Part shown: piece after piece, positions 11,101 to 23,240 of the stretch
Position numbering within the stretch: the first letter of the stretch is position 1
Layout of the letters: each line of letters starts with the position of its first letter
Origin: Prorocentrum cordatum
Lineage: Eukaryota; Sar; Dinophyceae; Prorocentrales; Prorocentraceae
DNA: 64,000 nt
Assembly (NCBI GenBank): GCA_963575745.1
Contig: CAUYUJ010002114.1
Coordinates: 1 to 64,000 of the forward strand
Direction: 5' to 3'
Position numbers and translations under genes: made by a program
The notes under the pieces: generated by a model
Told to the model about the DNA's origin: nothing
What the model saw: the letters and a program-made list of their open reading frames with translations, nothing else
Databases searched by the model: none

Positions 11101-11867
11101 CGGTGCTCAGAACGCATGAGACGCACATAGACATAACTAATACTATACGTCCGCCTTGGAGGCGCGCGTCCGACCCGGACATACAGTATACCCATCTTGT
11201 AGTGTATCGTCTCTCGAGCGGTGTGGCCAGAAAGCGCCCGCCACGACACATATACTGTAAGAATTTTCTCGGGGGGCGCATCGCTCCTGAGGGGGCGACG
11301 CACATATAGTACAAGTATGTTGGGGTGACGCCGATGGGGGAGTTTTCAGAGTCTAACCTCTAGCAGGCCCCCTTTCCGATTGCTGGTGCCTGGCCGAGGG
11401 GCTCCGGCCCTTGGAACCAAGGAGGTGTTCGTAATAGACCTCCGAATGTATCCACCGGCGCATGGGATACGAAGCAGACAGGCAGCTGTCAGCATGACGC
11501 CGTCTGCTGCCTCGTGGTTCGAGACAGCGCATCCCAGCCGAGATCGGATGGCACCAAATGCCACAGGGATCGCTGGGGAAAAGTCGACCGTGAGGACGGC
11601 CGCGTCGAGATTTCCGCTGGGAGGTTACATCATATGGTGAGGCGTCTCGCCAAAGGTCATGCACATCGCGAACACCCTCACGCGTGCAAATGGTTGGAGG
11701 CAGGCCTCCCTCCTCCCCCCTCCACCTTTTCATGAAATTTCGCATTGGAGACAGGCCTCCCTCCTCCCCCCCTCCACCTTTGCATTAAATTTCGCAGAGG
11801 CTGGGGCCCCCTCACCACAGCTTCCACCTCCTCCCTGCCTCCGCCCCAAGCCCCGTAACCCTCACGG
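11100..11867. other. No gene; one 51-bp tandem duplication
   Basis: At 11697-11796 the segment GGCAGGCCTCCCTCCTCCCC...AAATTTCGC occurs twice in tandem. The rest is unique with no domain in any frame. Confidence 0.5.
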
Positions 11868-11950
11868 TCCTCCTCATCCTCCTCCTCCTCCTCCTCCTCC
11901 TCCTCCTCCTCCTCCTCCTCCTCCTCCTCCTCCTCCTCCTCCTCCTTCCT
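11868..11950 (+). repeat. (CTC)n triplet tract
   Basis: Nearly pure CTC repeat. Confidence 0.95.
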
Positions 11951-12169
11951 CCTCCCCCTCCTCCTCCTCACTCTCGTCGCTCTTCCCCCTCCCTTCCCGC
12001 CCCTCCTCTCCCCATCGAAGCCGCCTTCGCCAGGACCTTGTACTTGCCGTCTTTCTCCAGAAAGGAGGCCCCGAGCTCCCCGAAGACGTTGCCTCGACCG
12101 AGCGCAGGGGCGCTGCACTCGCCCCCTCCTCACCCATCCCGGCACCCTGCCGTCTCAGCCTGCATCTTT

Positions 12170-12500
12170 CCCCCTTCCCCCCTCCATCCTCCATCCTCCA
12201 CCCTCCACTATCCTCCATCCTCCATCCTCTAGCATCCTCCATCCTCCACCCTCCACTATCCATCATCCTCCATCCTCTAGCATCCTCCATCCTCCAGCCT
12301 GCATCTTTCCCCCTTCCCCCCTCCATCCTCTAGCATCCTCCATCCTCCACCCTCCACTATCCATCATCCTGTCCCATCCTCGCTCCTCCTTCTCATTGCC
12401 ATCCCTCTCTTATCTTTCTATTTCTCTCTCTCTCTCTCTCCATCTCTCTTTTGTGTATGTGTCCCTATCTCTCCCTCTCTCTCTCCCTCTCTCTATGTCA
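12170..12500 (+). repeat. CATCCTCCAT minisatellite and (CT)n
   Basis: Units like CATCCTCCATCCTC, with TAG or CACTATC variants, fill 12180-12370, including two copies of a block of about 130 bp that starts GCATCTTTCCCCCTTCC. A (CT)n tract follows at 12420-12500. Confidence 0.8.
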
Positions 12501-13430
12501 TCGCTCCGACTCCCTCTTGCCTCCTCCTTCTCCTCTTAGTCCTCCTCCGTCTCTCTTTTCTTGTAAGCGCCTCATGAGACATGAAGTGATAGGCTATGAG
12601 GCGCAGAAGTCAAGAAGAGCGCGAAGGCTTGAGAGTGCGTGCTTTGCCAACGTTCATCCCGAGAAGGGAAGAGGGAGGCGAAAAGGATAACGTAACGTAC
12701 TGCATGGACGTGGCTGTCATTCCACACGGTCGGTAAACTCGCGAAGCTCGCGTTAACGCCAACATAGCTGCAGCCCAAACAAGAATTAAAGGGGACGGGA
12801 GATCAGGGGAAGCAAGGTATCGAGCTGGACATGTACGCTGCGGCACCATCAAGGGCCGCCAGGGCAGGGGGAGCTAGATCGGTGGACCCATATGAACGCC
12901 CTTTGAATTACACATGGAATAATATTGTGTGTGCGACCATGGCGTGCCACTGCTGGTTGAAAACGCAGGCGCTAGCTGACAAAGAGTAACTGCGAGTACC
13001 ACCATCAGAGCGACACACGAAAACTGCACAAGTCATGATACAACGCTGTCTCTGATGGCACGAAGCGGTCCGCCAACTCGTACAGGACACTGCAGGCAAC
13101 GAGCTCAGTGCAACTGCGCTCGTGTCAGATGAAGGAGGCCAGCGGGCACCTAGGGCAACGCCCATCTCACTTCGAACAAATCCCATAAACACACTGGCCG
13201 TGGTTCTGTCCAGCGATGGGCCAGGTCAGAAACACGGAGCGAAGTATGGCCGCACGACACATATGCCAACCAACACAAGCGATCTATCGGCGGAGCCTCG
13301 TCAGTATGACCGCGCTTTCATGGTCATCCCCAACTTATCCCCACAAACTCCTCATCCCCCCTTCCCTTTTTCTATACGTCCTACTCTTTTTTCTCAGCCT
13401 CACACTTCACGTCCTGTTTCCCTTCCTCCG
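12501..13430. other. Unique sequence, nothing recognised
   Basis: Mixed composition without simple repeats; no frame shows a known domain. May be intronic. Confidence 0.5.
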
Positions 13431-13435
13431 CCTCC

Positions 13436-13454
13436 TCCTCCTCCTCATCATCAG

Positions 13455-13492
<38 letters not shown>

Positions 13493-13553
13493 GCATCATC
13501 ATCATCATCATCATCAGCATCATCATCATCATCATCGTCATCGTCAGCATCAG

Positions 13554-13588
<35 letters not shown>

Positions 13589-13645
13589 GCATCAGCATCA
13601 GCATCAGCATCAGCATCATCATCATCAGCATCATCATCCCCCTTC
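13436..13645 (+). repeat. (CAT)n triplet tract
   Basis: CAT with CAG interruptions. Confidence 0.95.
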
Positions 13646-13929
13646 AGCGCCCAATTCTTTTCCTCCGACACGTCAACATCCTCCTTCACCCCATTCTCCT
13701 CCTCCACCCCATCCCATCCTCCTCATTCTCCGCCCTCCTGCCCTACCACCCCTATTCCGCCCTCTGCCACCCCCCTCATTCATCTTCCTTATGTTTCTCG
13801 TTCCCGCCCCTGTCATCATCCGTGTATCCTTTTCTCCGCCTCCTCCGCCTCCGGCCTGCTCCCTCCGCTTCCTGATCATATGAATCACCTCCCTTCCTGA
13901 ACTTGGCATCGTCACTTTCCTCCTGGAAA

Positions 13930-14074
13930 AAACGCCTCATCATCACCATCATACGTACCAGCAGCATGGCCGTCATCATCACACCCATCACCATCATCTG
14001 CATAATCAGCATCAACGTCGTCATCAGTATCCTCATCGTAACCATGCAACATCGTCGTCCATCAGCATCACCAC

Positions 14075-14105
<31 letters not shown>

Positions 14106-14117
14106 CAGCAGCAGCAC

Positions 14118-14191
<74 letters not shown>

Positions 14192-14430
14192 CGCCCACTG
14201 TCATGATCCATATCAACGTGATCACCAACATCATCATGAGCAGCATCATCATCCTCATCACTGGCATCGACATCGCAATCAACATCAGCAACAACATCAG
14301 CACCTTCACCATTACGATGATCACCGCGATCGCCACTAGGATTATCAATCACCATTATCATCGTCATCAGCATCATCATAAACCGGATCATGAACATCAT
14401 CACCGCCACAACCACCATTAAAGTCATCAG
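13930..14430 (+). repeat. CAT-rich region with internal poly(A)
   Basis: Degenerate CAT/CAC/CAG triplets with a 27-nt A run at 14075-14101 and a pure (CAT)n run at 14112-14190. Confidence 0.9.
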
Positions 14431-14431
14431 C

Positions 14432-14625
14432 ATCATCGTTTCGGTTCCTCCAGGCCGTTAGTGCCTGGGACAGGTCGTTCCTATCTCGCTCGCAAGCGTT
14501 GCGGCACGCGGTGGGGTGCAGCAACACACGCCGCAGTGCGCTGCGAAGTCCATGCGGGTGCTGCACACCAACGTGGTCGGCCCCTGGCCAGTGCCCAAGT
14601 GGGCGCGGATTGTCCTTCGATACCC
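14432..14625. repeat. Direct repeat copy 1 (about 195 bp)
   Basis: Begins CATCATCGTTTCGGTTCCTC and ends GGATTGTCCTTCGATACCC. The second copy is at 15735-15937. On the minus strand both copies read CTPPRAA..AS..GTTCPR before a stop. Confidence 0.75.
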
Positions 14626-14879
14626 TCGCGACCATACATCATCATCGTCCTGACCTGATCCGGCTTTCTGGCACGGGCGGTGCAGCGGTTCACGCTCACC
14701 TTCATGTCCACCTACACTTTCCCTTCGGGCTCCAGATGTCCCTCGCGCGCTGGCGGCATCGGCGCCAGGCCCTCTATGGGCACGGCCCATCCATCTGATG
14801 CCACTAGGTCCTCTTCCCCTTCGGCTTGTATGTGGTGTTCAACTTCGGCCCCACTCGTGGCGGCCCCCACTTGCGGCAC

Positions 14880-15560
14880 TGGGCGGCCCACTTCAAGCGG
14901 CGGCTCCCGCGGAAACGGCCCCCACGGCAACGGCTACCACGGAAGTGGTTCCCACGGCGGTTCCCAAAACGGCGACCCAACCGAAACGGTGACCAAAGAG
15001 GCGACTCCCAGTGCGGCTCCTGCGGCGGCGGTTCCCACGGAGGCGATTCCCACGGGGGCAGTTCCCACGGCGGAGGGCCCCGCTGAAACGGATCCCACCG
15101 CGGCGGCCCCCACGGCGGCTCCCACGGACGTGGTTTCCTCCAATCACGGTGACTCCTCGAGACAGGCCCCCCTGGCTGCCGCCGCGGCTACCGCGGCGGC
15201 AGCTTCCACGGCTGCGGTTACCACGACGGCGGTTTCCACGCGGAGACGCCTCCCACAGCGGCAGCTCCCACGGTGGCGGTTTCCACGGAGGCGGGGCCCG
15301 CGGCGGCGGCGCCCACGGCGGCTCCCAAAGCGGCGGTTCCCAAAACAGCGGCTCCCACGGAGGCGGTTCTCGCAGCGGCGGCCCCCACCAGGGCGGCTCC
15401 CACGGCGGCGTCTCCAACGGCGCAGGCCCCCGTGGAGGCGGCTCCCACGGCGGCGGTTCCTACGCAGGCGGTTCCCGCGCGCGGCGGCTCCCACGCAAAC
15501 GGCACAGACTCCCCCGCGAGATGCTCCAGCGGCGGCGGTTTCCGCACGGCGGTTCCTGCG
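14880..15560 (+). repeat. 12-15 bp GC tandem repeat (ACGGCGGTTCCC type)
   Basis: Dozens of degenerate copies of CCCACGGCGGTTCC-like units. Every frame is open (Gly-Gly-Ser-His, Arg-Arg-Phe-Pro or Thr-Ala-Ala-Pro repeats). A 408-codon + frame from 14680 crosses it; the repeat alone explains the openness, so no protein is called. Confidence 0.75.
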
Positions 15561-15734
15561 CACGCGACTCCCACGCGCGGCGAATCCGACGCTGGCGAAG
15601 CGCAGAGCGACCATGGGCGAACTGCGCGGCGACCAGAGGGCGCTCGACCAACAACCAAGCGGAAAAACGGCCGTTCCCTCAAGTGATGGTTTCCTCGCAG
15701 CAGTTTCCACCTTTGGGCGATGGCGGCCATGGGT

Positions 15735-15937
15735 CATCATCGTTTCGGTTCCTCCAGGCTCCCGGGCTTCTAGTACCTGGGACAGGTCGTTCCTGCGCCG
15801 CTCGCAGGTGCTGCGGCACGCGGCGGGGTGCACCAACACTCGCCGCAGCGCACTGCGTGGTCCATGCTGGCGCGGCACACTAGTGCGGTCGGTTCCCCAC
15901 GTTTGACCAAGTGGACGTGGATTGTCCTTCGATTCCC
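15735..15937. repeat. Direct repeat copy 2 (about 200 bp)
   Basis: Second copy of the 14432-14625 segment, clearly diverged (many substitutions and a few indels). The pair brackets the GC tandem repeat; too diverged, and without a clear pol gene between, to call LTRs. Confidence 0.75.
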
Positions 15938-16179
15938 ACCGCCATCGTCGTCGTCATCATTGTCGTCATCATCGCCATCACTGTAAGCATTGTCCTCATC
16001 ATCAGCATCATCATCAGCATCAGTATCACCACCAGCATAATCCGCAGCTGTGTTCCCTGGCAAGTTGAGGCGTGCTACAATGCCAAGTGTTCTCTGGAAG
16101 GTGCTCTCTAATCTTCAAGGCCCCCCCGCTCGCCGCTTCCCCCTGCGCGCACTCCCGCCGTTGCGAGGCCCTGTCGGCG

Positions 16180-16500
16180 CCCAGACACGTCCCCTGTCCT
16201 CTCCAAGGCGTCGGGGATACCCAAGAGGGCTCCTCAAACGGCCACGACAAGCCACCAAGGCCACCACCACGGGCCAAGAGGCCCCCATGACGGCCCAAGA
16301 AACCTCCACGACGGCCCAAGACAACTCCATGAGAGCCTCCAGCAAGAACCGAAGAGGCCTTTTTGAATGATTGTCGCAGCATCGCTTTCCTTTTCCAGCT
16401 TCCGTCGGCCCAAGACGGCCCAAGAAGCCTCCCAGATGGCCCCACGACGACCCAAGAAGGCTTCAAAATAGCCCAAGAAGCCGAGCTGATGGGAGCCGCG
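16180..16500 (+). repeat. CCAAGAGG-type interspersed repeat, block 1
   Basis: Degenerate 10-14 bp units such as GGCCCAAGAGGC, CACGACGGCCCAAGA and GATGGCCCCACGACG. The same family is seen at 30080-30360, 59760-60110 and 60820-61400. Confidence 0.6.
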
Positions 16501-16919
16501 CGGGCCCGGGGGGTGCACGGGCGGATCCTGGAGGGCATTGTTTCCCATCAGACCGAAAGAACCACGACCCCGAGCGACAACCTGGACGTTTCGCGCCTGG
16601 CATTCTGCATGTCGAGAACCACGCTGCATTCGCTGGCGCTGAATGCTGTCGAGGAGCCCTGCGTTTAGATTTTCAAACGCGCCGACTAACTTGACCCGAA
16701 GCCCCCACGGTGAAAAACCTTCCAAATTGCGCGGGGGCTCCTCGTCCACCCATGCGAAGCGGAGCCGCGCGAGCCAAATGATCCGACTGAAAACAAACAC
16801 CAGTGATGTGAACGTGTCAACATGGCCACGCGCGTTGAGATCGTCTCGGACTCGATCGGCTCGTCGACGCGTCGACTCAACCTGCGGGCCGCGTGCGCGA
16901 CGCCCCTAAAATGAAGGTT
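16501..16919. other. Unique sequence; short plus-strand frame ends at 16668
   Basis: The plus frame ending ...TLHSLALNAVEEPCV-stop at 16668 has protein-like composition and might be a terminal exon, but it has no recognisable domain. Confidence 0.25.
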
Positions 16920-18112
16920 TCATTGGAACGGGCGCTCTAGATAATCACGCCGCCTCGTGGCAATCGCGCCCAGTAACCCATGCCGAGAAATCGCGGGCGG
17001 GTCTTGAAAATGCAGCGACATGACGACTGGCGCGAACTTCTTCATATGCTGTCGCAGGGCGGCCGTCGCGCAATCGCGCGATGATCTGGGGTCCAAATTA
17101 TTGCACTCGCGACGGGGCAACGCATTGAGAACAAAACCGGTCAATCGCTGCACGTTCACAATACCTTCCCACGTACTCTGTGGAAACGTCCACCGCCAAT
17201 CCATGAAATCCGCATCGCCTCCTATCATGGATTTAACCGTTTCGATTCCCGACGCATTGAACGGCTCATTCATTTTTTGAACAGTAATTCAATGAAACCG
17301 CGCGCTCACACGGCGAAACAGTGGAAGACTGGAAGGAGGTTGCAGCTCCGCAGCGTTTCGCTGATGATCTCAACTGGAATATGCCTGGACCCAGGGATCC
17401 CGGGAGCCTGGCCGCGCAACCGGGCTCCTCCGCGTCCAATCCAGCGCCCGTGGAATTTCCGAGGAAACCATCTGGCGAATGCGAGTGCTGGGATCCCGCC
17501 GAAGCGCAACGTTGCCCAGGACAAGGGAAGCAATCGGATATGTTCGACGCATCAATGATGAAGATGGTTCCTCGTGGACGAAAGCATGAGTTGGAGTGGC
17601 CGCTTCCAACGCGCAAAGCACTTCCAACGATTGCTTTCGTTGCAAACACGGAGCGCCCGCATAGTGGCCAACTGTGAGAATGCCATTCCCTTCGACAACA
17701 AATTGTTGCGCAACTTCGAGCGCGGGCCAGTCCGATTCGACACGCGCGCCGCTTGGGTCGACCGGGAGCATGTGGCAGCCGATCTCCATTGAATGTTCGG
17801 GCATTGACCTCTCGACATCTCCTCGGTCGTATGTCCATATGATTGTGTCTGTTTAAACTTTGCATGTCCTACACCGCGAGATGCGACGACTGCCCAGATG
17901 CGATGCAGTCGGAGCAAGTTCGAACTGCGTGACTTGTCGACACCTTTCGCATATGATTCGACGTCGCCATCTTCAATACTTATATTTTGCCGCAAGGGTA
18001 TCATTCGAAGTATCACGTTGTCCCTGATGAACGTTCTCTTTGAATTGCGCATGCTGTCTCCCAGCGGGGATGGCGGAGGGCGGCCGTCTTGATCAAGTGC
18101 TCCTGGATTCAC
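16920..18112 (-). pseudogene. Unassigned coding-like region, possibly retroelement-derived
   Basis: Three minus-strand frames look protein-like in succession: 18112-17552 (contains TFIRDNVILRMIPLRQN), 17804-17370 (contains VESDWPALEVAQQFVVEGNG) and 17273-16920 (starts MNEPFNASGIETVKSMIGGD, then DFMDWRWTF). The last resembles the start of a dinoflagellate copia-type gag. They overlap in different frames, so the region is broken or spliced. AT content is higher than in the neighbours. No catalytic motif seen. Confidence 0.25.
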
Positions 18113-18680
18113 TCAGCGGCGACACGTCTGATTTGATCGCCCCGTTGGTGACGCAACCTGCCACTCTGGGTTCCACGAACCAAGCGTGAATGAGCGGGCG
18201 GTCCGCCCGCCGGTGACAAGCCACCACATATCTGACGGGCACCTGCTCGTCATCTTCCATGTCAACTGACGTTGTCAGAAGTATGTCATGGAGCATGCTG
18301 TATCAATGAACCATTCTGCGTGGTTGGATATGTCACGTTGGAGAAGCATGGGGACCATGAGTGCCTAAACGTTCACAATTTCATGTTGCGCGAATAGACC
18401 CGATGGACGTTGGTTGCGCTGTGTCGCGGCGTCTCCTTCCGTTGTCGTTCGGGCATCGCCCACAATAGCATGCAATAGCCGTTTACATTGAACAGAACAG
18501 CCCCAAGACCGCACCAACAGCGCAAAGGAAACCCAACAAGCTTTGACGGGGTCCTTTGATCAATATTATTGTGAACATTGAGTGTGCCCCATTCCATCAC
18601 ATGGCTGCTTTCCCAAGCCGATTCTTCAGACCATCTGCAAGTTGACACTAATCCAGCGATGCCAACGAAGTTTGCAACAC
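18113..18680. other. Unique sequence, nothing recognised
   Basis: No domain, no simple repeat. Confidence 0.5.
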
Positions 18681-18683
18681 CCC

Positions 18684-18775
18684 ACGCACACGCACACACA
18701 CACACACAAACACGCGCGCGTGCAGACGCACAAACACACAAACACACACACACACACACACTCACACACACACAT
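18684..18775 (+). repeat. (CA)n microsatellite
   Basis: CA dinucleotides with CG interruptions. The only long dinucleotide tract besides the (CT)n at 12.4 kb. Confidence 0.95.
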
Positions 18776-19235
18776 GCATTGCCACGGCAGGCGCATCCGA
18801 AGTCTGCGTGCCCGCGTGCCTATAACATGCAGCCAGCATTAGCCACTCTTGTGACCGTTCCACAGAAAAATCCGACAATGATGTTGAAAATGGCTGCCAT
18901 CGGCAGAAGAATTTTGATTGACAGCGGCGGACGCGGGCCCGGTGGCAGGCTGAAACAATAGAAGCAAATCACTTGCGCTCACCCTCGGCATACGAGAAAA
19001 CTATAGTCCAGGAAATCGACGGGCGCGAGATGATAATGAACATAAAAGCTTTGACCATACCTCATGTAACCTGGTGGCGACGCATTTCGCATGCGAGGCA
19101 GTCCCAATACAGTGTTAAATCGGCGATCGCTGCCTTCGCGATTCGTTTCGGATTGCTTGAAAAAAGATTGTGTGCTCCCGTATCGTTGCTGTGTGCTTCT
19201 CGTCTCAGTTTGGTGTCGCTACACTGTTGTGTGTA
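18776..19235. other. Unique sequence, nothing recognised
   Basis: No domain in any frame. Confidence 0.5.
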
Positions 19236-19264
19236 ATGATTTTGAAAAAACAGCTGTTGTGTCA

Positions 19265-19560
19265 TATGTGTTGTCAACTCTGACTCAAGTCTTGCTCCAC
19301 TATTGTTCCTGCCTTGACCCATTGCTCTAGCATTGCTCCATGATTGCTCCACCACTTGCCCTTTCTTGCTCCATGATGGCCCCCTTTGCCCTCCAGTCGT
19401 GCTCCACTGCTGCTCCATGGCCGTTCCATCCATGCTGCATTATTGCGCCAGTACGGCTCTATTCTTGCTCCTCCCTCTCTCCTCCCTCCTCTTCTCCTTT
19501 GGAGGAGGAGGAGGAGGAAGAAGAAGAAGAAGAAGAATGCTCCAGTACTGCTCCAATCGT
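19265..19560 (+). repeat. TTGCTCCA degenerate minisatellite
   Basis: Units like TTGCTCCATGATTGCTCCA recur through 19265-19480. A GGA/GAA run follows at 19498-19540 and two further TTGCTCCA-like units after it. A second small patch with the same word is at 20235-20300. Confidence 0.7.
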
Positions 19561-19599
19561 GCTCCCGTCGCACCGTGGCCCGACTCCATCTGGACATCG

Positions 19600-20234
19600 T
19601 GCGGAGTCTACATGGACCGCGGTGCCACTCTGCAGTATGTCACCCGGGCTCCTCCCAACACCCCCAGGACCTCTAATGTACTAACAAGAGGTTCGCATCG
19701 AATTATTCGATGGATCACGTTTCAATGATCCAAAAACGACTGAATGATCCCAACGACATGGTTTTTCAGGAGGTACTGCGCCACACGGTTCGGCTCCAGC
19801 CGCGTCTTTCCAATTCCAGGCAGGCTATAAATACGTTTTCCGAGAGTGCGCAGCGCTGACCAATCGAACAAATAGTTTAAGCATACCAGCGATACATGAT
19901 GGAGCATTGCGCACTGCAGTCTCACACATAAGTGTACAACAAACACTTCAAGTTTAAGACAACACCAATGTTACCCATAAAGTTGTCATTGTTACTTCTG
20001 CTAAGAAGGCGACCGCACCTCCATCACTAATTCCTCCTCATATGATTATTAAACTCATCACGCTGCGATGAAGAACGTTGAATAAGTAACGAACAGGTTT
20101 TTCTGGCCACAGCGAGCCTCGGCAACGAAAACGCTCCCCGACATGGATCTAAGGAGCGACCCGAAAACAAAAGCCCCCCCTGAACCTAAGGCGATCCTTA
20201 TCTCAGCGCGCTGACTGTACTACACGATTGCGCC
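19600..20234. other. AT-richer unique sequence, nothing recognised
   Basis: Lower GC than its surroundings, no domain. Confidence 0.5.
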
Positions 20235-20300
20235 ACTATTGCTCTTCATTGCTCCATGATTGCTCCAGTCTTGCTCAAGTTTGCTCCAGTATTGCCACAA
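20235..20300 (+). repeat. TTGCTCCA minisatellite, second patch
   Basis: About five copies of TTGCTC(C)A in 65 bp. Confidence 0.6.
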
Positions 20301-20499
20301 TCACCAAAATCTTACATCAAGCACAATGATTTGTTGGCGAAGCCCCCCGCGGAACACACCATGACGTAACGCTGAACTTCTATAATAGGAGGAGGAGGAG
20401 GCGGCGGCGGCGGCGGCGGAGGGAGGGGGAGGATGAGGAGGGGAAGGATGAGGCGGCGGAGGAGAAAGAAACGGGGGAGGATCAGCAGCAGAAACACAC

Positions 20500-20602
20500 C
20501 GTGTCCTGTCTTCGCCCTGTACTTTCTCCGGAAGTTGCGCTTCGCGGAGACCAGGTCGGCGAAGGGCCCGTCGGTGTGGACACGTCCTGCCCACACCCAC
20601 TT
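20500..20602 (-). CDS. WGR domain exon (PARP-type)
   Basis: From 20602 the minus strand reads KWVWAGRVHTDGPFADLVSA then KRNFRRKYRAKTGH. This is the core of a WGR domain: the W-x-x-GRV turn, then a helix of the form A-x-x-x-F-x-x-K-x-x-x-KTG. WGR domains bind DNA ends and signal to the catalytic domain in DNA-dependent PARPs, and also occur in some bacterial proteins. The exon is bounded by ACTCAG before AAG and a G|GTGTGT donor after CAC-G, giving 103 nt. The first half of the domain should lie in an exon to the right; none was found with confidence. It is on the same strand as the WWE exons 17.6 kb downstream, so both could belong to one PARP-like gene, but no PARP catalytic exon was found in between. 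Confidence 0.5.
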
Positions 20603-21640
20603 CTGAGTCCTCATCTTGCTGCTGTTCCTTCTTCTCCTCCTCTATCCCCTCTTCGATCTCGCCGCCTCCTCCTCCGAATGCTAGAACTCCAGCTCCTACT
20701 CCATCCTCACCCTCCCATACTCCTCATCCTCGGTCCCATTTTCATCGCCGCTCCCCAGGCTGGCCATGCAATCATACGCTAAGCGCGGCCACGTCGGCAG
20801 CTTCGGCCCCCTGAGCGCATCCCTGATTCAAGGAGGTGTTCCCTCGCCACAGATGACCACGCCTGTCGTGGACAGGTAATATTTTCGCTGTGGGTCGCTC
20901 CCCCCGCACCCACACTCAATTTAGTCTTGAGTTCGAACGGAATCTTCCCGTTGACATTTTTCAAGGTGAGGTAAAAAATGAGGACAAGGAGAAATGGGCG
21001 GGGAGAGGAGGGAGGGAAGACGAGGAGGAGACTGCCCAACCCCCTCAGCCATCATCCCCCCATGTTATTCACTCCATGTCCCCGACTTCTACAGATAGAA
21101 CATCCACCACGCTTCGGAAAACACCGCCACCAAACCGCACACAGCTGGCAGCCACATTGAATGTCCAAAACGAAAGTGGGTGCCTTGAATGACTTCGTAT
21201 GGCTTGATCGTGAAATCTGAAGTATCGCCTGATGTGGTACGGATTGGTATACTGGAGCGTGAGAATCAACACTCGTTGGTCCGTTTGGCTTTCGCCTCGG
21301 AGGGCGGCAGGAGGCGCAGCAGCAGAAGACTGCCCGCCCCCCCTCCCGCCACTTTTGCTCGAGCTACTTCGGTTCAAGCTGAAGCAGCTCAAGGTTCAGC
21401 CACATGGGCTCCGGGTTTCTGAACTCGCCAGCTCGATCCCAGGGTGCCGCCGTGGCGCGAGCTCTCCATGCCCGTTCCTCGAGCGCGTTCCACGACTCGC
21501 AAAGTAGCCACTCGCAAATCGCCTGGATCCGCCGCGGTGGATCCACGATAAATTACGCATCGAAGCAGGCATGTGACTTTGTCGGGCGTTTGCGAGCACG
21601 CACTCTGCGAGGAGCGGAACGCGCCCGGCGAGGGTTCCAC
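20603..21640. other. No gene called
   Basis: A plus frame at 20890-20970 (..LEFERNLPVDIFQ, followed by a GTGAGG donor-like site) could be an exon but shows no domain. 20388-20470 just to the left is a GGA/GGC repeat. Confidence 0.35.
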
Positions 21641-23240
21641 TTCAGCTGTTGCCGGCGGCGTCGGCAGGCGGAGACGGAGCAGACTCGGGAGCGGCCAAGA
21701 GGGGGGTGTCCAAGAGGGGGGGGTGCAAATAATGACCGGCGGCATGTGCGCGGCCCAGCAGGGGGGCCAGGGACGTAGTGAAACAAGAAGAGGCGCCATG
21801 AAATCTGGGGAGATATCATGGCCCCCGCCACGATAGCCACCCCCCCCTTGTCCTCACCCCCCTCTTTTCCGCCCCCGACGCAGACGCCCCCGCAGCCAGT
21901 GCCGGGGGCCGCCGGGCACGCGGGAGCCCCCCCGGGCAGTGCCTCCGAGTGCAGGCGGCGGCCCCGGCGCGGCGGGCCGAGCAGGCGGAGCGCCTCCGCG
22001 CGGCGGAGCAGCAAAGCTCCGGGCGGCGCGGGCGGGGCGCCCTCGCGGCCGGCCCGGGCACGCCCCCTCGGGCGAAGGCCGAGCGGGAACTGCGCGGAGC
22101 GAGGAGGAGCACCCCGGAGGTTACGGCGTGCGCGGCCGCGGCGCGGCCCAGCACCCTGCCTCCGCTGGGGCGGGCGTCGTCCGGCAGATCGCCTCGGCCG
22201 ACCGAGCAGGGCGAGGCGACGGAGGAGTCGGAGCGGGCCTGCGGGCGATGGCGCACGTGGAGGCGCAGGAGAGGGAGCAGAGATGGGCACGATCTCTTCG
22301 GAGAAGTCGGGTGCGCCGGGAACGCCGCCACCGCGAGCTGCCGCCGACGCGCGCCGAACTGGCCCTGGCTGAGCGCGCTGATGGCCCAGCTGCAGAAGAC
22401 AGGCGACCACTTGAAGAGGCATCGGAATCAAACTCGGGCGCATGCGGCCGCAGGGCGGCCGAATCCGCCGTGGAGGCCAAGGCCTGCCGCGCAGGAAACA
22501 CCGCCGGCGGCGCGGGAGGCGCGGCCGCGCAGCAGCCAGGGTTGCAGCGGCAAACGCTCGCCCGAGAGACTTCGATTCGGGGCACGAAGACGTCGCCCCC
22601 GAGACCGGAGAGCCCGATCCGGAGAGCCCCCTTGCTGCGGAGGGGGAGGGGGCAGCTGGCTCTGCCACAGTTCAGACGGCCGGGGGCGGAGATCTACAGC
22701 AGGACGAAGCAAGGGGTCCGCAGTTTTTCTTCGTCGCCCTCGCCGCAAAGGGGTCGGGGGTCCTGAATCCAACAGCCCCAACCGGGACGGAACGGGAGGC
22801 GGCCGAATCGCCTGTGGCTCGTCGGTCTGGACGGAATAGGACGGGATGCTCTGCGGCTCGAGAGTTTCTCGGGCTCTGCCCCGCGAGGGCGCCCAGCGCC
22901 TCGGAGGGCGCGCATCGCCCAAGGCCGAGGCTGAGGAGGCCCAGGCGCGCGCGCGCGAGCGTCGAAGGGGCCCTCCCCGAGAGAAAAGCCAGGAGTGGCA
23001 CGGTGCTCGCACGGTCGCAGCTCCGCCGCGGGACGGCCCTCCCGAGGCGAGAGAGGACCCCGAAGACAGCAGCCTCGCGGGGAAGGGCAGCGGCGCAGCG
23101 GCGGCGAAGCGTCGAGGCAGCTGCAGGAAAGGACAGGGAGCGGGGATGGAGGGGGGGCGGTCGGAGGGAAGGGGAAATGGGGGGTGGCGCAGGAGCAGAA
23201 CCGCGCAGTCTTGAACAGCGCCCAACTCAATAATTCGCTC
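21640..23240. other. Very GC-rich island with overlapping open frames
   Basis: Several frames on both strands stay open for 250-370 codons (for example + 21949-22839 and - 21553-22668). Alanine, arginine, proline and glycine dominate every reading and no domain appears, so openness probably reflects base composition. A real Glu/Arg-rich exon on + cannot be excluded. Confidence 0.4.

Noticed and set aside
14075-14101. 27-nt poly(A) as a retroposon tail
   Set aside because: It sits inside a CAT-triplet region with no retroposed body upstream; more likely a simple A run.
21553-23233. 371- and 296-codon frames as genes
   Set aside because: Every frame is open because of extreme GC content; compositions are Ala/Arg/Pro/Gly only. 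Kept as a GC-rich island.
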